Counted from the first letter of the stretch, positions 29,062-38,808 are shown. The stretch is 64,000 bases of DNA from Comamonadaceae bacterium (GCA_947375135.1 CANCER010000009.1:60280-124279); one strand, 5' to 3'. Notes: generated from the letters alone by a model not told the origin. Numbers and translations are program-made.

Positions 29062-29336
29062 GCCAAACCCAAGCCTTTGAAGTGCAGATCAAAAGTACAG
29101 GCCTGGTCATCACCATCCCCGAGGACTGCAGCGTGGTGGAAGCCCTCTCGTTCGAGGGCATAGAGATCCCCACCTCCTGTGCCCAGGGCATTTGCGGCAC
29201 CTGCCTGACCCGCGTTGTGGAGGGCGTTCCTGATCACAGGGACCAGTACCTGACGCCCCAGGAACAGGCCGCCAACGATCAGTTTTTGCCCTGCTGTTCG
29301 CGCGCGCTTTGCGCCCGCCTGGTGCTCGATCTCTAG
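29058..29336 (+). CDS. Stand-alone [2Fe-2S] ferredoxin resembling the VanB C-terminal domain
   Basis: A 92-residue plant-type ferredoxin with cluster ligands Cys 41, 46 and 49 (C-x4-C-x2-C) and a final Cys at 79/80. The end (PDHRDQYLTPQEQ, then CCSRA and LVLDL) is what is normally found at the C terminus of VanB-type oxygenase reductases, where it follows an FMN/NAD reductase domain. That reductase domain is absent here, so the oxygenase must receive electrons through a reductase encoded elsewhere. Confidence 0.88.
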   Translation: MSQTQAFEVQIKSTGLVITIPEDCSVVEALSFEGIEIPTSCAQGICGTCLTRVVEGVPDHRDQYLTPQEQAANDQFLPCCSRALCARLVLDL

Positions 29337-29383
29337 CGGGCGGATGTGCCGGCAGCCCAAGCCGCTGCCGCTAAACTTGCCCT

Positions 29384-30226
29384 ATGACCTTTATTGAACA
29401 ACTGCGCACGGCCGAGCGCATCAACGGCTCTCTTCTGTGCGTGGGGTTGGACCCGGAACCCGCAAAATTCCCCGACAAACTGAAGGGCGACGTCAGCAAG
29501 ATATACGACTTTTGCGCGACCATCGTCGACGCCACCGCCGACCTGGTGATTGCCTTCAAGCCGCAAATTGCCTACTTTGCCGCCCATGGCGCTGAGGCCC
29601 AGTTGGAGCGCTTGATGGCGCACATGCGCCGCACCGCGCCCCAGGTCCCCATCATTCTGGACGCCAAGCGCGGCGACATTGGAAGCACCGCCGAGCAATA
29701 CGCCAAAGAAGCCTTCGAGCGCTACGGTGCCGACTGCGTGACGCTCTCGCCGTTCATGGGTTTTGACTCGGTACAACCCTACCTGAAGTACCACGGCAAG
29801 GGCGCCTTCCTGCTGTGCCGCACCTCCAACCCCGGTGGGGACGATTTGCAGAACCAGCGCCTGGCCGGCCTAGAGGGGCAGCCCACACTGTTCGAGCACA
29901 TTGCCTCACTGGTGCAAGGCCCCTGGAATTTGAACGGCCAGCTCGGGCTGGTGGTGGGCGCCACCTACCCGACGGAAATTGAGCGCGTGCGCAAAGTCGC
30001 ACCCACCGTGCCGCTGCTGATTCCCGGTGTGGGCGCGCAGGGCGGTGATGCGGTGGCTACCGTCAAGGCCGGTTACCGTGCTGCCCAGGGTGAAACCACG
30101 GCGCCGATTGTGGTCAATTCCTCGCGCGCCGTGTTGTACGCCTCGGGTGGTGCAGACTTCGCGCAAGCTGCACGCACGGCAGCTATTGCCACACGCTACC
30201 AGTTGCGTGCGGCACAGGCCGCCTAA
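29384..30226 (+). CDS. pyrF: Orotidine 5'-phosphate decarboxylase
   Basis: Last step of UMP synthesis. The 280 residues belong to the longer type 2 group, with LCVGLDPEP near the start, the catalytic [12 protein letters not shown] and the phosphate-binding [10 protein letters not shown] and VNSSRAVLY segments. It stands between the oxygenase pair and the GST pair with no evident functional link to either. Confidence 0.96.
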   Translation: MTFIEQLRTAERINGSLLCVGLDPEPAKFPDKLKGDVSKIYDFCATIVDATADLVIAFKPQIAYFAAHGAEAQLERLMAHMRRTAPQVPIILDAKRGDIGSTAEQYAKEAFERYGADCVTLSPFMGFDSVQPYLKYHGKGAFLLCRTSNPGGDDLQNQRLAGLEGQPTLFEHIASLVQGPWNLNGQLGLVVGATYPTEIERVRKVAPTVPLLIPGVGAQGGDAVATVKAGYRAAQGETTAPIVVNSSRAVLYASGGADFAQAARTAAIATRYQLRAAQAA

Positions 30227-30245
30227 ACCAGGATTCCCCACACCG

Positions 30246-30950
30246 ATGATCGATCTCTATACCGCCGCCACACCCAATGGGCACAAGGTGTCCATTGCGC
30301 TGGAAGAGCTGGCGCTGCCCTACACGCTCAGGATTCTGGGCTTCGCCCAGAACGAGCAAAAGCAGCCCGCGTTTCTGGCCATCAACCCCAATGGCCGCAT
30401 ACCGGCCATCGTGGATCACGATGCAGGTGACTTCGCTGTGTTCGAGTCGGGTGCCATCCTCATTTACCTGGCCGAGAAGACCGGCCAACTCATGCCCACA
30501 GACGCCAAGGGCCGCTCGCGCGTGCTGCAGTGGTTGATGTTCCAGATGGGCGGCATCGGCCCCATGATGGGCCAGGCCAATGTGTTTTACCGCTATTTCC
30601 CGGAAAAAATCCAGCCCGCCATTGATCGCTACCAGGGTGAAAGCAAACGCCTGTTCCGCGTGCTCGACGGCCACCTGAAAGACCACGAATTCCTGGCCGG
30701 TGACTACTCGATCGCCGACATCGCCAACTGGGCCTGGGTGCGCACGCACAAGTGGTCTGGCGTGGCGGTGGACGACCTGCCGCATCTGCAGCGCTGGATA
30801 GACGCCATACGCGCCCGCCCCGCTGTGCAGCGCGGCCTGATGGCGCCGCCCTCCGCGCGCGATCTGACGGGTGAGCACAACGAAGAGCAGGCACGCAAGT
30901 TCTCCCTGGAAGCGCGCGGTATGGTCGAGATGGGACAAAGCAAAGCATGA
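30246..30950 (+). CDS. Glutathione S-transferase family protein (YfcG-like)
   Basis: A 234-residue GST. The N-terminal thioredoxin-like domain starts [15 protein letters not shown] and has the glutathione-binding [12 protein letters not shown] and [15 protein letters not shown], close to the Nu-class YfcG/YghU disulfide oxidoreductases. A helical C-terminal domain follows ([16 protein letters not shown]). The frame is open upstream within pyrF, but the family start is the ATG at 30246. The stop overlaps the next GST by four bases. Confidence 0.92.
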   Translation: MIDLYTAATPNGHKVSIALEELALPYTLRILGFAQNEQKQPAFLAINPNGRIPAIVDHDAGDFAVFESGAILIYLAEKTGQLMPTDAKGRSRVLQWLMFQMGGIGPMMGQANVFYRYFPEKIQPAIDRYQGESKRLFRVLDGHLKDHEFLAGDYSIADIANWAWVRTHKWSGVAVDDLPHLQRWIDAIRARPAVQRGLMAPPSARDLTGEHNEEQARKFSLEARGMVEMGQSKA

Positions 30951-31570
30951 AACTCCTGAGCGCCCACCGCGCCCCCAACCCGCGCCGCGTGCTGATGTTC
31001 ATTGCCGAAAAAGGCATTGCCGGCATCGAAGTGCGCAACGTCGATCTGAACGCCGGTGCCCACCGCACGCCGGAGTTTCTGGCCAAGAGCCCGTTGGCCA
31101 AAGTCCCCGCCCTGGAGTTGGATGACGGCCGCGCGCTCACCGAAACCCGCGCTATTTGCACCTACCTCGAAGGCCTGTACCCCGAGCCCAACCTGATGGG
31201 CGTGGACGCCACCGAGCGCGCCTTCATCGAGATGGCCGACCGCCGCGTGGAACTGACCCTGATGCTCCAAATCGCCAACGCCATCCGCCACACCCACCCC
31301 GGCCTGGTGGCGCTGGAGCAACCGCAGTTCCCCGACTTTGGTACATCACAAGCCGAAAAAATGCTGGCCACCGCCACCGTGTTTGACCAGTTGCTGCAAC
31401 AGCAAGAGTGGATGGCCGGCGACCGCTTCACCATCGCCGACATCACCGCCTTTTGCGGCCTGGAGTTCGCGCGCGGGTTGATGAAGTTTGTGCCAGCGGA
31501 TGCGGGGCTAAACGCGCTGCAGGGCTGGCGGGATCGGGTGAATGGGCGGGGGAGTGCGAGGGTGGTTTGA
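30947..31570 (+). CDS. Glutathione S-transferase family protein
   Basis: A 207-residue GST, translationally coupled to the preceding GST (ATGA). N-terminal [19 protein letters not shown], then [26 protein letters not shown] for glutathione binding, and a C-terminal domain with [18 protein letters not shown]. It differs clearly from its neighbour, so the pair is not a recent duplication. Substrate unknown. Confidence 0.9.
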   Translation: MKLLSAHRAPNPRRVLMFIAEKGIAGIEVRNVDLNAGAHRTPEFLAKSPLAKVPALELDDGRALTETRAICTYLEGLYPEPNLMGVDATERAFIEMADRRVELTLMLQIANAIRHTHPGLVALEQPQFPDFGTSQAEKMLATATVFDQLLQQQEWMAGDRFTIADITAFCGLEFARGLMKFVPADAGLNALQGWRDRVNGRGSARVV

Positions 31571-31622
31571 GGGGTGGTGGGCTTGGGGGAGCTTTGAGAG
31601 TTTTGCCAATCAAACGTGAAGA

Positions 31623-32039
31623 CTAATCCCATCCACAATTCAACTCAGGATTTTGTCTGTCATCAAAGAATTGAAAATGCCTTTTATCTTTTTTCCGGAC
31701 ATAGAATAATCCTCCGGCATTTGTGCCAGTGGTTGTTAAGTAATAATAGCCACTTATTTCTCCGTCAAATTCTTCTTGCCATTTGCTTTGAATGGTTGCT
31801 GGTATTTGTGTTTTTGTTGATATTGATTTTTCCGATATTTTTTTAATTTCAATATCAGCATTGCCATTTTTATATCTTATAAATCCACGCTCAGTAGTAT
31901 TATTTTGGAGTGAAAACTTTAGATTAATGGATTTGCCATTGTTTAATGGTGATTCAAAGCAAAAACTGACGTCAGCTACCGAAAGGCTTGGGAGGAAGGT
32001 GGCAATAATAAGTGTATAAATGATATTTTTAATAGACAT
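31623..32039 (-). CDS. Probable periplasmic immunity protein for the adjacent effector
   Basis: A 138-residue protein not recognised by family. It has an N-terminal signal peptide (IIYTLIIATFLPSLSVA), two Cys (about 27 and 135) that could form a disulfide, and a beta-rich, polar body. Its ATG overlaps the last 11 bases of the effector gene. The DNA is strongly A/T-rich compared with the GST genes next to it. Position directly after a VgrG-linked peptidoglycan hydrolase plus export to the periplasm is the standard arrangement of a type VI immunity gene. The role is inferred from context alone. Confidence 0.65.
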   Translation of the reverse strand: MSIKNIIYTLIIATFLPSLSVADVSFCFESPLNNGKSINLKFSLQNNTTERGFIRYKNGNADIEIKKISEKSISTKTQIPATIQSKWQEEFDGEISGYYYLTTTGTNAGGLFYVRKKDKRHFQFFDDRQNPELNCGWD

Positions 32040-34185
32040 CTAGTCTGGCCTTTTCTGGTTCTAAAGTATTTGTATCGTCTAGTAGTACGCTGCTGACTAA
32101 TTTTAAATGTGATTGCCTCGCTTTGAGACCAGTCCAAAGACCATTTTCGGCTCCATTGACGTTCTTTGTTACCCGCCTTAAATACACGTCTTTAATTCCT
32201 TTATCACAGTTTCTATTAATATTTATATGATGATCGCCTATATTTTTGCTAATCCAATACAATCCAGCAGTGTCTGTTGTTTCAAATGGATGTGTTGATA
32301 ATATTTGGTTGTTTGGCTCAACTGTATATTTATCGCTACCGATTTTTCCTCTGTAATTACAGTAGATTTCATAGTTTGCTCTGCCGGTAGTTTGAATTAG
32401 TCCGCGACCTTTGAATCTAATGCCATCGCCAATATGTGTATTCCCCAAATCAGCGCGACCTTCATATTCACGCCCCGACGCGACCTCTTCGACCAATCGG
32501 AAAATACCGGTTTCTTGATAGATTTGAGCTAGAAAATGCGATAGTCTTACTCTTGAATCTATTCCATATTTTCTACAGGTTCTCATTAGCTGGATAGCGA
32601 CACTGTCTGCCAACCTGGCTTTGGCATCAGGGGTGCTTAAAAAGTAGACGCGAACTGGAGTGGTGTTATTTCCTGAGTTGGATTGGTACTTGTAAGGCAT
32701 ACATCGCAAAATTTCTTTTTTGCTCAACCAACCACACTTTCGCATAACATCGATAAAGGCCAGTGGGTGAAAATGCCACTGTGCAACCTTGTATTCAGTT
32801 GGTATGTCTATAAACGTCAGCGCCATGATGTGCTTGCTCAATGCAGTCCAGTTTTTTCCAGTCGCATCGTTTTTGAAATACGATTCATTCTTTATGTGCC
32901 CATAGCGTGCTTCAAAGCTGCCTTGGTCGAACTCGGTAGGAAATTTGCAAATTGCCCTGCGCAATTTTTCTTTAACCGCATCCCTACGGGTATAGGCAAA
33001 CATCTGTATGGGGTCGTCCAGCGCGGCAAGTTTGGCATCTGTATTGTCGATCTCACGGGTCAGCAGTGCCTTGAGTTTGATGCTGTCACAGCGCTGGTCC
33101 AGTGCGGCATTACCTTCGCAGTCATCGCCATAGCAACTCCAACCTAAAAAAGCCGGAAAGTCCGCATCGCTGAATTTGAAGGTGCCCACAGCATTGAGGT
33201 CAGCCCAACGTTCGCCTTCCGGAGTGTTGATCTTGCGCCAATGTGCCGCGTTGGCGGGCAAAGGATCTTTGTCTGTGGTTGCACTGCCACGCCCCAAGTT
33301 GCGACCAAAGCGCAGTAGTTCGTACCAACCACTGGGACTGCTGCTGACTTTATCACCCGTGCTGAGGCTGTTATGGCGGGTGTTCGCTTCCTTGTACATG
33401 TCGTACTCAGCGTCACTGTCTTTACGCTCACCAATCTTGCTGCCATCTAATTTGTAGCTAGTAATGCTCGCATCACCTGCGAAGTGGATCTGCACCCACT
33501 GTGGGGCATTCAGGGTTTGCGAGGCAGTTTCGCGCATATGACTAGTGGGCACCGCAGTCTTGATGGGGGTGTTGGCAGGCAAGTAGATATAGGTGCTGCC
33601 AAAAACCACATCCGTGCGGCCATCCTTGGTTGGCTTCGCATCTGCCGCAGGCCAGTCCTTAGGGTCCTGGCCCAGCAGTAGCTTGATGTTTGATTCATCC
33701 AAACAAATTTCAAAGTGAATGTGGCCGGGCTGCCCATAGATTTGACCGGGTTTGCCCAAAACGTCTTTGCGATAAACCCTCTTGTCTTTCGCAATGCCAG
33801 GGGCGAGTGTCTTCAAATGTGCATACACGCTGTAGAACGTGATTTGTGTTGGCGTGCTCCCATCGACGCCTATCTCCGTTGTGTGCTCGATGATGACCAT
33901 GCCTTTGTCGGTCCACTCTGGGCCAGCACCAAAGGCTGCATAGTTTTGTGGGTAGTCTTTGTCATTGCTTGGCGCAGCGTCTGGCTTAACGCTGTAGATG
34001 ATTTTTCCATCAGCAATGGCACGCACATCCACATAGGCGCCACCTTCTTGCGGCGCAATCAGATGCAGACCGTTGTGCCATTCCAGATGGGAGGTAATCG
34101 GGTACTGCCCGGTAAAGGCCAACTGAATGCTGTCCATGTTGTCCTCGGTTGTGCCGGACTTTAAAAATGGATTGCTAATCAACAT
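32029..34185 (-). CDS. Putative type VI peptidoglycan-hydrolase effector (M23-like + GH19-like domains)
   Basis: A 718-residue protein with two wall-degrading modules. Residues about 30-165 resemble an M23 metallopeptidase: HNGLH (His 37 and 41), YAHL (121-124) and GHIHFEI (His 155 and 157). The usual Asp ligand of HxxxD is replaced by His 41. Residues about 540-670 match the GH19 chitinase/endolysin fold, with QIYQETGIF (Glu about 559), YEGRADLGNT (Glu about 576) and the diagnostic GDGIRFKGRGLIQTTGRANY. The middle is unassigned. It starts 16 bases after vgrG, and the last third becomes A/T-rich. A second in-frame ATG at 34137 has a better GAGGA ribosome site; the longer start keeps an N terminus (MLISNPFL) that I recall, unverified, from VgrG-linked relatives. 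Confidence 0.8.
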   Translation of the reverse strand: MLISNPFLKSGTTEDNMDSIQLAFTGQYPITSHLEWHNGLHLIAPQEGGAYVDVRAIADGKIIYSVKPDAAPSNDKDYPQNYAAFGAGPEWTDKGMVIIEHTTEIGVDGSTPTQITFYSVYAHLKTLAPGIAKDKRVYRKDVLGKPGQIYGQPGHIHFEICLDESNIKLLLGQDPKDWPAADAKPTKDGRTDVVFGSTYIYLPANTPIKTAVPTSHMRETASQTLNAPQWVQIHFAGDASITSYKLDGSKIGERKDSDAEYDMYKEANTRHNSLSTGDKVSSSPSGWYELLRFGRNLGRGSATTDKDPLPANAAHWRKINTPEGERWADLNAVGTFKFSDADFPAFLGWSCYGDDCEGNAALDQRCDSIKLKALLTREIDNTDAKLAALDDPIQMFAYTRRDAVKEKLRRAICKFPTEFDQGSFEARYGHIKNESYFKNDATGKNWTALSKHIMALTFIDIPTEYKVAQWHFHPLAFIDVMRKCGWLSKKEILRCMPYKYQSNSGNNTTPVRVYFLSTPDAKARLADSVAIQLMRTCRKYGIDSRVRLSHFLAQIYQETGIFRLVEEVASGREYEGRADLGNTHIGDGIRFKGRGLIQTTGRANYEIYCNYRGKIGSDKYTVEPNNQILSTHPFETTDTAGLYWISKNIGDHHININRNCDKGIKDVYLRRVTKNVNGAENGLWTGLKARQSHLKLVSSVLLDDTNTLEPEKARLDVY

Positions 34186-34201
34186 GTTGTTATTGCTTTC
34201 T

Positions 34202-36907
34202 TTATGCTGAGAAACTGCGCTTGGCCGAGGGCGAGCCCGTGGGCATCACAGGCATAACGGCGGGCACACTCTTCGCCCCTGGCCCCCCATGCGTTACCGC
34301 ATGCGCCACATGCGAGCCGGTAGTTCCCGACTTGATCGCTCCCGCGCTCCAAACCGTGTAACTGCCCCCGCCATTGATCGTCACGCTCTCCTTGGCGGTC
34401 AGCGTGATGCGGTTCGCCGTCATGGTGATGTCCATCTTGGCCAGCAGGTTGACGCTGGTCTTGAGCGCCTGGATGTCGATGTCGTCTGTGGCCGAGACCA
34501 GCTTGATGCCGTCCTTGTAGGCAAACATGCGCACCGCCTCTTTGGCGCTGACCAGAAAACTCTTGGCGCTGCTGATGCTGGTGTGCGCCGCGCTAGTGAT
34601 GGCGTGGTGCTGGCCGCTGTGCTGGTGGGTGCTGCCGGGGGTGGTGGATTCGATGCCGGCGGGGCTGGCTAGGACGATGTGCGGCTCGGCCAGTTCGGGG
34701 AACTTGCCTTCCTCATCGCCCTGGCCTTGAATGGCGGTGTTCTGCTCTTTGAGGGCCTTGGCTACCTGGTTCTGATCGCTGGCGTCCTGCGCCTGGTGCT
34801 GCTTGGCCAGATCGCCCAGCGCGTCGTGTTGGTCCTGCGCCTGGCTCAGGCGGTTGGTGGTCTCGCCCATGTCTTTGGCGTGGGCCTGTGCGTTGCCCCG
34901 CGCCTCGGTGCTGATGAGCAGGCCGTCCTTGGCGCGCAGCACGCCGTGGCCGTCGGTGCGCAACTCGAAACCTTCGCCGCGCGCATCCTTGCGGCCGCCG
35001 TTGTCTTCTATGCGGGTGATGTGACCCAGGGAAAGTTGGCTGTGCTGGTGGTCGCTCTTGAGTTGCACCTGAATCTTCTGTTCGGTGTCGTCCAGGATCA
35101 GATGGTTGCTGCGCCCGGCTGCGCTGTTGCCGCCGCCGGGGATCAGCTCTCTTGAACGCAAGCCCGACAAGGCCTGCTGCGCGGGCAGGCTCCAGGGCGG
35201 CATGTTGACGGCGTTGTAGCCGCGCCCGGTGACGATGGGCATGTCCGGGTCGCCGCCCAGAAAACTGACCACCACTTCCTGGCCAATGCGCGGGATGTGC
35301 ATGGCACCCAGTTGGTTGCCCGCAAACTCGGCCGACACGCGAACCCAGCAGGAACTGTTTTGGTTCTTCTGGCCGTAGCGGTCCCAGGGAAATTGCAACT
35401 TGATGCGGCCCAGGTTGTCGGAGTAGATGTTGGACTCGGCCGTATCTGCGCTGGGGCCGACGACCAGCGCGGTCTCGGGCCCGCCTGTTTTGGGTTTGCG
35501 TTGCGTGGCCGCGGGGCGCAGGGCTTCAGTGGTGGGTTGCACGCTAAAGGCCACATGTACGCGCCATTGGCTCGCAAGTCGCTGTGCATCGGACAGGGCA
35601 GCCACAGCGCCAAGGGCAGCGGCGTGCCCCAAGGCGGTGGCTGATTTGGCGGTACCCCGCATGAGGCCGCCGCCTTGGGGCACGTTGCTGCCCGTGTTGC
35701 CGGAGCGAAGTGCGGAAGAACTGCGCTGCGTATCCTCCCCCACGTTCTCGATCACAAATCGTGTATCCAGCACGATGTATTCGGCATTGGTCTTGGTACG
35801 CGGGTGCCCCGTCAGGCTGAAGGTGCAGCCGGGTACGATGCCACGCACATGGCCCACACCTGATGCGCGCTGGCCTGACTGGCGCAGGCTCTGCATGCGC
35901 AGGCGCGCCAGGTGCTTGCCTTGCGGCTCGGTCTGGTTGGCGGCCTTGTCAGCGCCCCGGTTGGGCTGGCTGTAGTCAGAGCCGCCCAGGCCTGCCTGGT
36001 CGCCGCGCCACAGGTACACCTCCTGATCGGCATGGCCGGTCTTGCGCGGGGCGGCAGACTCCGCAGCCAGCGATGCGCGCGGGCGGGTGTAGTCGTACTC
36101 GCGGGAGGCGTAGCTGCCGCTGGTGAGGCTGTCCGTCGGGCTGAAACCGTGGATGTATTCGCGGTCGATTTTGTGGCCCAGCGGATAAAACGGAATGGAG
36201 TGGTAGGCGCTGACGCCTTTGCCCGCATCCTGCTGCGTGATCTGGAAGGCGCCGTTGTGGTCGCTCCAGATCAGGCGGTGCACGCCACCGCTGTGCTCGA
36301 AGTGAAAGTTAAGGCCCCACTCCTGCATCAGGCGGGAAATGAACTCCAAGTCAGTCTCGTTGTACTGCACTTGGTAATCGCGTTTCGGGTAGTCCTCAAT
36401 CAGGCGCTTGGTCGAGGCGAAGGGGTAATCGGCCAGCACTGCTTCAATCACTTCCACCGGCGTCTTGTCCTGAAACACTTTGCAGTCGGTGGTGAGGGTA
36501 GCCAGGTGCAGCCAGGGCCGCAGCGTGATTTCATACAGCGCGTGGCGGCTTTCTTCTCCGATGAAGCGGGCAGCGGTGATGAGGCCCGAAATTTCGCGCA
36601 CACCGGCGCCGCGGTTAGCAGCACCGCTGCCTCCGGGGATGCCGGGAGCAAAGCTGCCTTGGCCTTCCAGTTCCACGTCGCAGGTCAACTCCAGCCCGAC
36701 GAACGAATCCAGATCGAAGTTACTGCCGGTGCCGGCCATGAAGTTCAGGGCGTCCGGCGTTTGCAGCGTGAGCTGGTATTCAAACAGGCTGTTGATGCCC
36801 TCGGTGCCTTCGAGCTTCAAGGGAATCAACGCGGGCTGTCCCGCCAGCACGGGAATGGCGGGGCTTTTAACGGTGAGTGCGCGCGGGGCGGTGAACAGGC
36901 CAGGCAT
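34202..36907 (-). CDS. vgrG: Type VI secretion tip protein VgrG (TssI)
   Basis: A 901-residue spike protein that sits on the Hcp tube and carries effectors into target cells. The gp27-like N-terminal half includes EGTEGINSLFEYQLTL, the FQDKTPVEVIEAVL segment and the YNETDLEFISRLMQEWGLNFHFEH motif. The gp5-like OB fold contains LGRIKLQFPWDRYGQKN, WVRVS and PRIGQEVVVSFLGGDPDMPIVTGRGYN. A long DUF2345-type C-terminal needle extension follows. The ATG at 36907 has GGAG upstream; an earlier in-frame TTG is less likely. No type VI sheath or membrane genes lie in the window, so this is an orphan vgrG island. Confidence 0.95.
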   Translation of the reverse strand: MPGLFTAPRALTVKSPAIPVLAGQPALIPLKLEGTEGINSLFEYQLTLQTPDALNFMAGTGSNFDLDSFVGLELTCDVELEGQGSFAPGIPGGSGAANRGAGVREISGLITAARFIGEESRHALYEITLRPWLHLATLTTDCKVFQDKTPVEVIEAVLADYPFASTKRLIEDYPKRDYQVQYNETDLEFISRLMQEWGLNFHFEHSGGVHRLIWSDHNGAFQITQQDAGKGVSAYHSIPFYPLGHKIDREYIHGFSPTDSLTSGSYASREYDYTRPRASLAAESAAPRKTGHADQEVYLWRGDQAGLGGSDYSQPNRGADKAANQTEPQGKHLARLRMQSLRQSGQRASGVGHVRGIVPGCTFSLTGHPRTKTNAEYIVLDTRFVIENVGEDTQRSSSALRSGNTGSNVPQGGGLMRGTAKSATALGHAAALGAVAALSDAQRLASQWRVHVAFSVQPTTEALRPAATQRKPKTGGPETALVVGPSADTAESNIYSDNLGRIKLQFPWDRYGQKNQNSSCWVRVSAEFAGNQLGAMHIPRIGQEVVVSFLGGDPDMPIVTGRGYNAVNMPPWSLPAQQALSGLRSRELIPGGGNSAAGRSNHLILDDTEQKIQVQLKSDHQHSQLSLGHITRIEDNGGRKDARGEGFELRTDGHGVLRAKDGLLISTEARGNAQAHAKDMGETTNRLSQAQDQHDALGDLAKQHQAQDASDQNQVAKALKEQNTAIQGQGDEEGKFPELAEPHIVLASPAGIESTTPGSTHQHSGQHHAITSAAHTSISSAKSFLVSAKEAVRMFAYKDGIKLVSATDDIDIQALKTSVNLLAKMDITMTANRITLTAKESVTINGGGSYTVWSAGAIKSGTTGSHVAHAVTHGGPGAKSVPAVMPVMPTGSPSAKRSFSA

Positions 36908-37075
36908 AGAGAACTCCAAAAGCTTTGCTGCAGCGCATCACGCAGCGCAGCAGCAGGTCGTCAAACAAGGGAGGGGGCTTTATTGGCCGGGGCGGCCTTT
37001 GGAGGGGTCTGTCGCTGCAACCGGCAAGGGCAACGAGAGACTGCAGCTCTCACCGTGGGTGAGGCTATTTTTTTG

Positions 37076-37081
37076 ATTATA
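37076..37081 (-). promoter_or_regulatory. Possible -10 element for the vgrG cassette
   Basis: On the minus strand this reads TATAAT, about 170 bases before the vgrG ATG, in a short A/T-rich patch of the otherwise featureless 216-base gap 36908-37123. No convincing -35 element was found at the right spacing. Confidence 0.28.
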
Positions 37082-37123
37082 GGTTTGCACCTGCGGGGCA
37101 GCTACCCGCGTGCGGGTAAACGC

Positions 37124-37828
37124 TTAGTTCGCAATCACCCGCTCGGTAAATCCCTGCAGGTAGTCGCTCAGCCTATCTGCCCCGGCGATCGCTGCGGCCT
37201 CGTCGCCGGACGCGATGCCCTCGGCCAGTTGTAGATGCGCCGCAGCGCCCTCTGTGAGGTCGCCCGCATGGCGGTAGGCGTACCAGAAGCGCCGGCACTG
37301 CACGATCAGCGGTACAACGGCTTTCACGGCGGACTGGTTCTGGCTGGCGATGTGGTTGACGCGGTCGAGTTCGATATCAGCCCGCATGTAATCGTCCAAC
37401 TTGTCGACGGTTGCGGCCCGCACCATGCGTTTGGCGCACAGCACGATGTCCTTGCGCTGCTGGTCGCTGGCGCGCCGTGCCGAGCAGGCGGCAATCAGAC
37501 GCTCCAGCACGCGCCGGGTCTGCACCACGTCCAGGTGGTCAGCCAGATCGATGGCGGAGACCAGCAGGCCTCGGCGCGGCTGTTGCACGATCAGGCCAGT
37601 GGAGACCATGCGCAAGAGCGCCTCGCGCAGCGGCGTGCGGCTAAGCCCGGTGCGCTCTACCAGCTCGGCTTCCACCACCTGCGCGCCGGGCTGCAGTTGC
37701 AGGGTGGAGATCAGGGTTTCCAGCGTCTCATAGGCCACATCGGCGGCGCGGCGCTTGGGGGCAGTGTCGGTTGCGCTGCTTGTGTTACTTGCGCTGGTCG
37801 CGTTGCGTGGGTTTTTTGTCGTGGCCAT
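37124..37828 (-). CDS. GntR-family (FadR subfamily) transcriptional regulator
   Basis: A 234-residue regulator. After a Ser/Thr/Ala-rich N-terminal tail (about 1-25) comes the GntR winged helix (about 28-95: GAQVVEAELVERTGLSRTPLREALLRM). An all-helical FCD ligand domain (about 100-225) follows, with the metal/ligand-type pattern around RADIELDRVNHI. It is divergent to the DapA-like gene with a 63-base gap, so it very likely controls the deaminase-epimerase operon, as GntR regulators often do for hydroxyproline genes. Confidence 0.9.
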   Translation of the reverse strand: MATTKNPRNATSASNTSSATDTAPKRRAADVAYETLETLISTLQLQPGAQVVEAELVERTGLSRTPLREALLRMVSTGLIVQQPRRGLLVSAIDLADHLDVVQTRRVLERLIAACSARRASDQQRKDIVLCAKRMVRAATVDKLDDYMRADIELDRVNHIASQNQSAVKAVVPLIVQCRRFWYAYRHAGDLTEGAAAHLQLAEGIASGDEAAAIAGADRLSDYLQGFTERVIAN

Positions 37829-37850
37829 GGCCTTGGTTCCAGAATTCCAC

Positions 37851-37870
37851 TAATATATTAACAACATATT
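37851..37870. promoter_or_regulatory. Candidate GntR operator
   Basis: In the short divergent gap, TAATATATTA (37851-37860) is a perfect 10-base palindrome. It overlaps a wider inverted repeat AATAT-N9-ATATT (37852-37856, 37866-37870). The A/T palindrome between a FadR-type regulator and its presumed target fits an operator, but a -10 element would look similar. Confidence 0.45.
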
Positions 37871-37891
37871 TAAACGCACCTGGAGCTTCGC

Positions 37892-38806
37892 ATGAAAAAC
37901 ACCCCCTGGCAAGGCATCTTCCCCGCCATCACCACCAAGATCAACGCGGACGAGAGCATCAATGCCGAGGGTACGGCGCGGCATATCGACTTCCAGATCC
38001 GCAATGGCATCCACGGCCTGGTGACCTGCGGCTCGCTTGGCGAAGCCAGCACGCTGACACTGGAAGAAAAGCTGCAGGTGGCGCAGATTGCGCTGGAAGC
38101 CGCCGACGGCCGCATCCCGGTACTTGCCAATGTGTCGGAGACCAGCACGCGCGAGGCACTGCGCTATATCGACGGCGCCAACAAGCTCGGCGTGCAGGGC
38201 TTTATGGTCATGCCCTCGGTCATTTATGTGGCCGATGCGCGCGAGGCCATGCTCAATGTGCGGACCATGGCCGAGGCGGCGCAGCAGCCCATCATGGTCT
38301 ACAACAACCCGGTCGCCTACCGCGTGGACCTCAAGCCCGAACACATGCAGGAACTGGCCGATTGCCAGTGGATCCACGCCATCAAGGAAAGCAGCGACAA
38401 CATCCGCCGCATCACCGATCTGCGCAACGCCCTGGGCAGGCGTTATCAACTGTTTCTGGGCGTGGACGACCTGGCCTATGAAGGCCTGGCCCTGGGCTGC
38501 GATGGCCTGTTGGCGGGCGTGGGCTGCGCCTTCCCGCGCGAGACCGTGGCCCTGTATGACCTGATGAAGACCGGCAATTTCGCCGAGGCCTTGCCGCTGT
38601 ACCAGTGGATGACGCCCATGCTGCACCTGGATGTGTCCACCAAGCTGGTGCAAAACCTCAAGCTGATTGACGCGCTGGTGGGTGTGGGTACCGAGTACGT
38701 GCGCCGTCCGCGTCTGCCGCTGATCGGTGCTGAGCGTGCCCATGTGGAGGCGGTGGTGGCCAAAGCCTTGGCTACACGCCCCGTGAAATACCAGTCGGTG
38801 ATGTAA
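37892..38806 (+). CDS. DapA-family aldolase/deaminase, probable 1-pyrroline-4-hydroxy-2-carboxylate deaminase
   Basis: A 304-residue TIM-barrel enzyme of the dihydrodipicolinate synthase superfamily. The Schiff-base Lys is about 165 (HAIKESSDN), the helper Tyr about 137 (VYNNPVAYR), and the substrate loop reads GSLGE instead of the GTTGE of true DapA. Pairing with an epimerase of the proline racemase family points to hydroxyproline breakdown, where a DapA-like enzyme deaminates pyrroline-4-hydroxy-2-carboxylate to alpha-ketoglutarate semialdehyde. Other DapA-like activities (keto-deoxy sugar acids) remain possible. It starts 63 bases from the regulator. Confidence 0.82.
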   Translation: MKNTPWQGIFPAITTKINADESINAEGTARHIDFQIRNGIHGLVTCGSLGEASTLTLEEKLQVAQIALEAADGRIPVLANVSETSTREALRYIDGANKLGVQGFMVMPSVIYVADAREAMLNVRTMAEAAQQPIMVYNNPVAYRVDLKPEHMQELADCQWIHAIKESSDNIRRITDLRNALGRRYQLFLGVDDLAYEGLALGCDGLLAGVGCAFPRETVALYDLMKTGNFAEALPLYQWMTPMLHLDVSTKLVQNLKLIDALVGVGTEYVRRPRLPLIGAERAHVEAVVAKALATRPVKYQSVM

Positions 38807-38808
38807 GC

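Noticed and set aside
36908..37123. A small gene in the gap upstream of vgrG
   Set aside because: No frame with a ribosome site or coding character; only a TATAAT-like element and a short GC-rich hairpin at 37103-37118.
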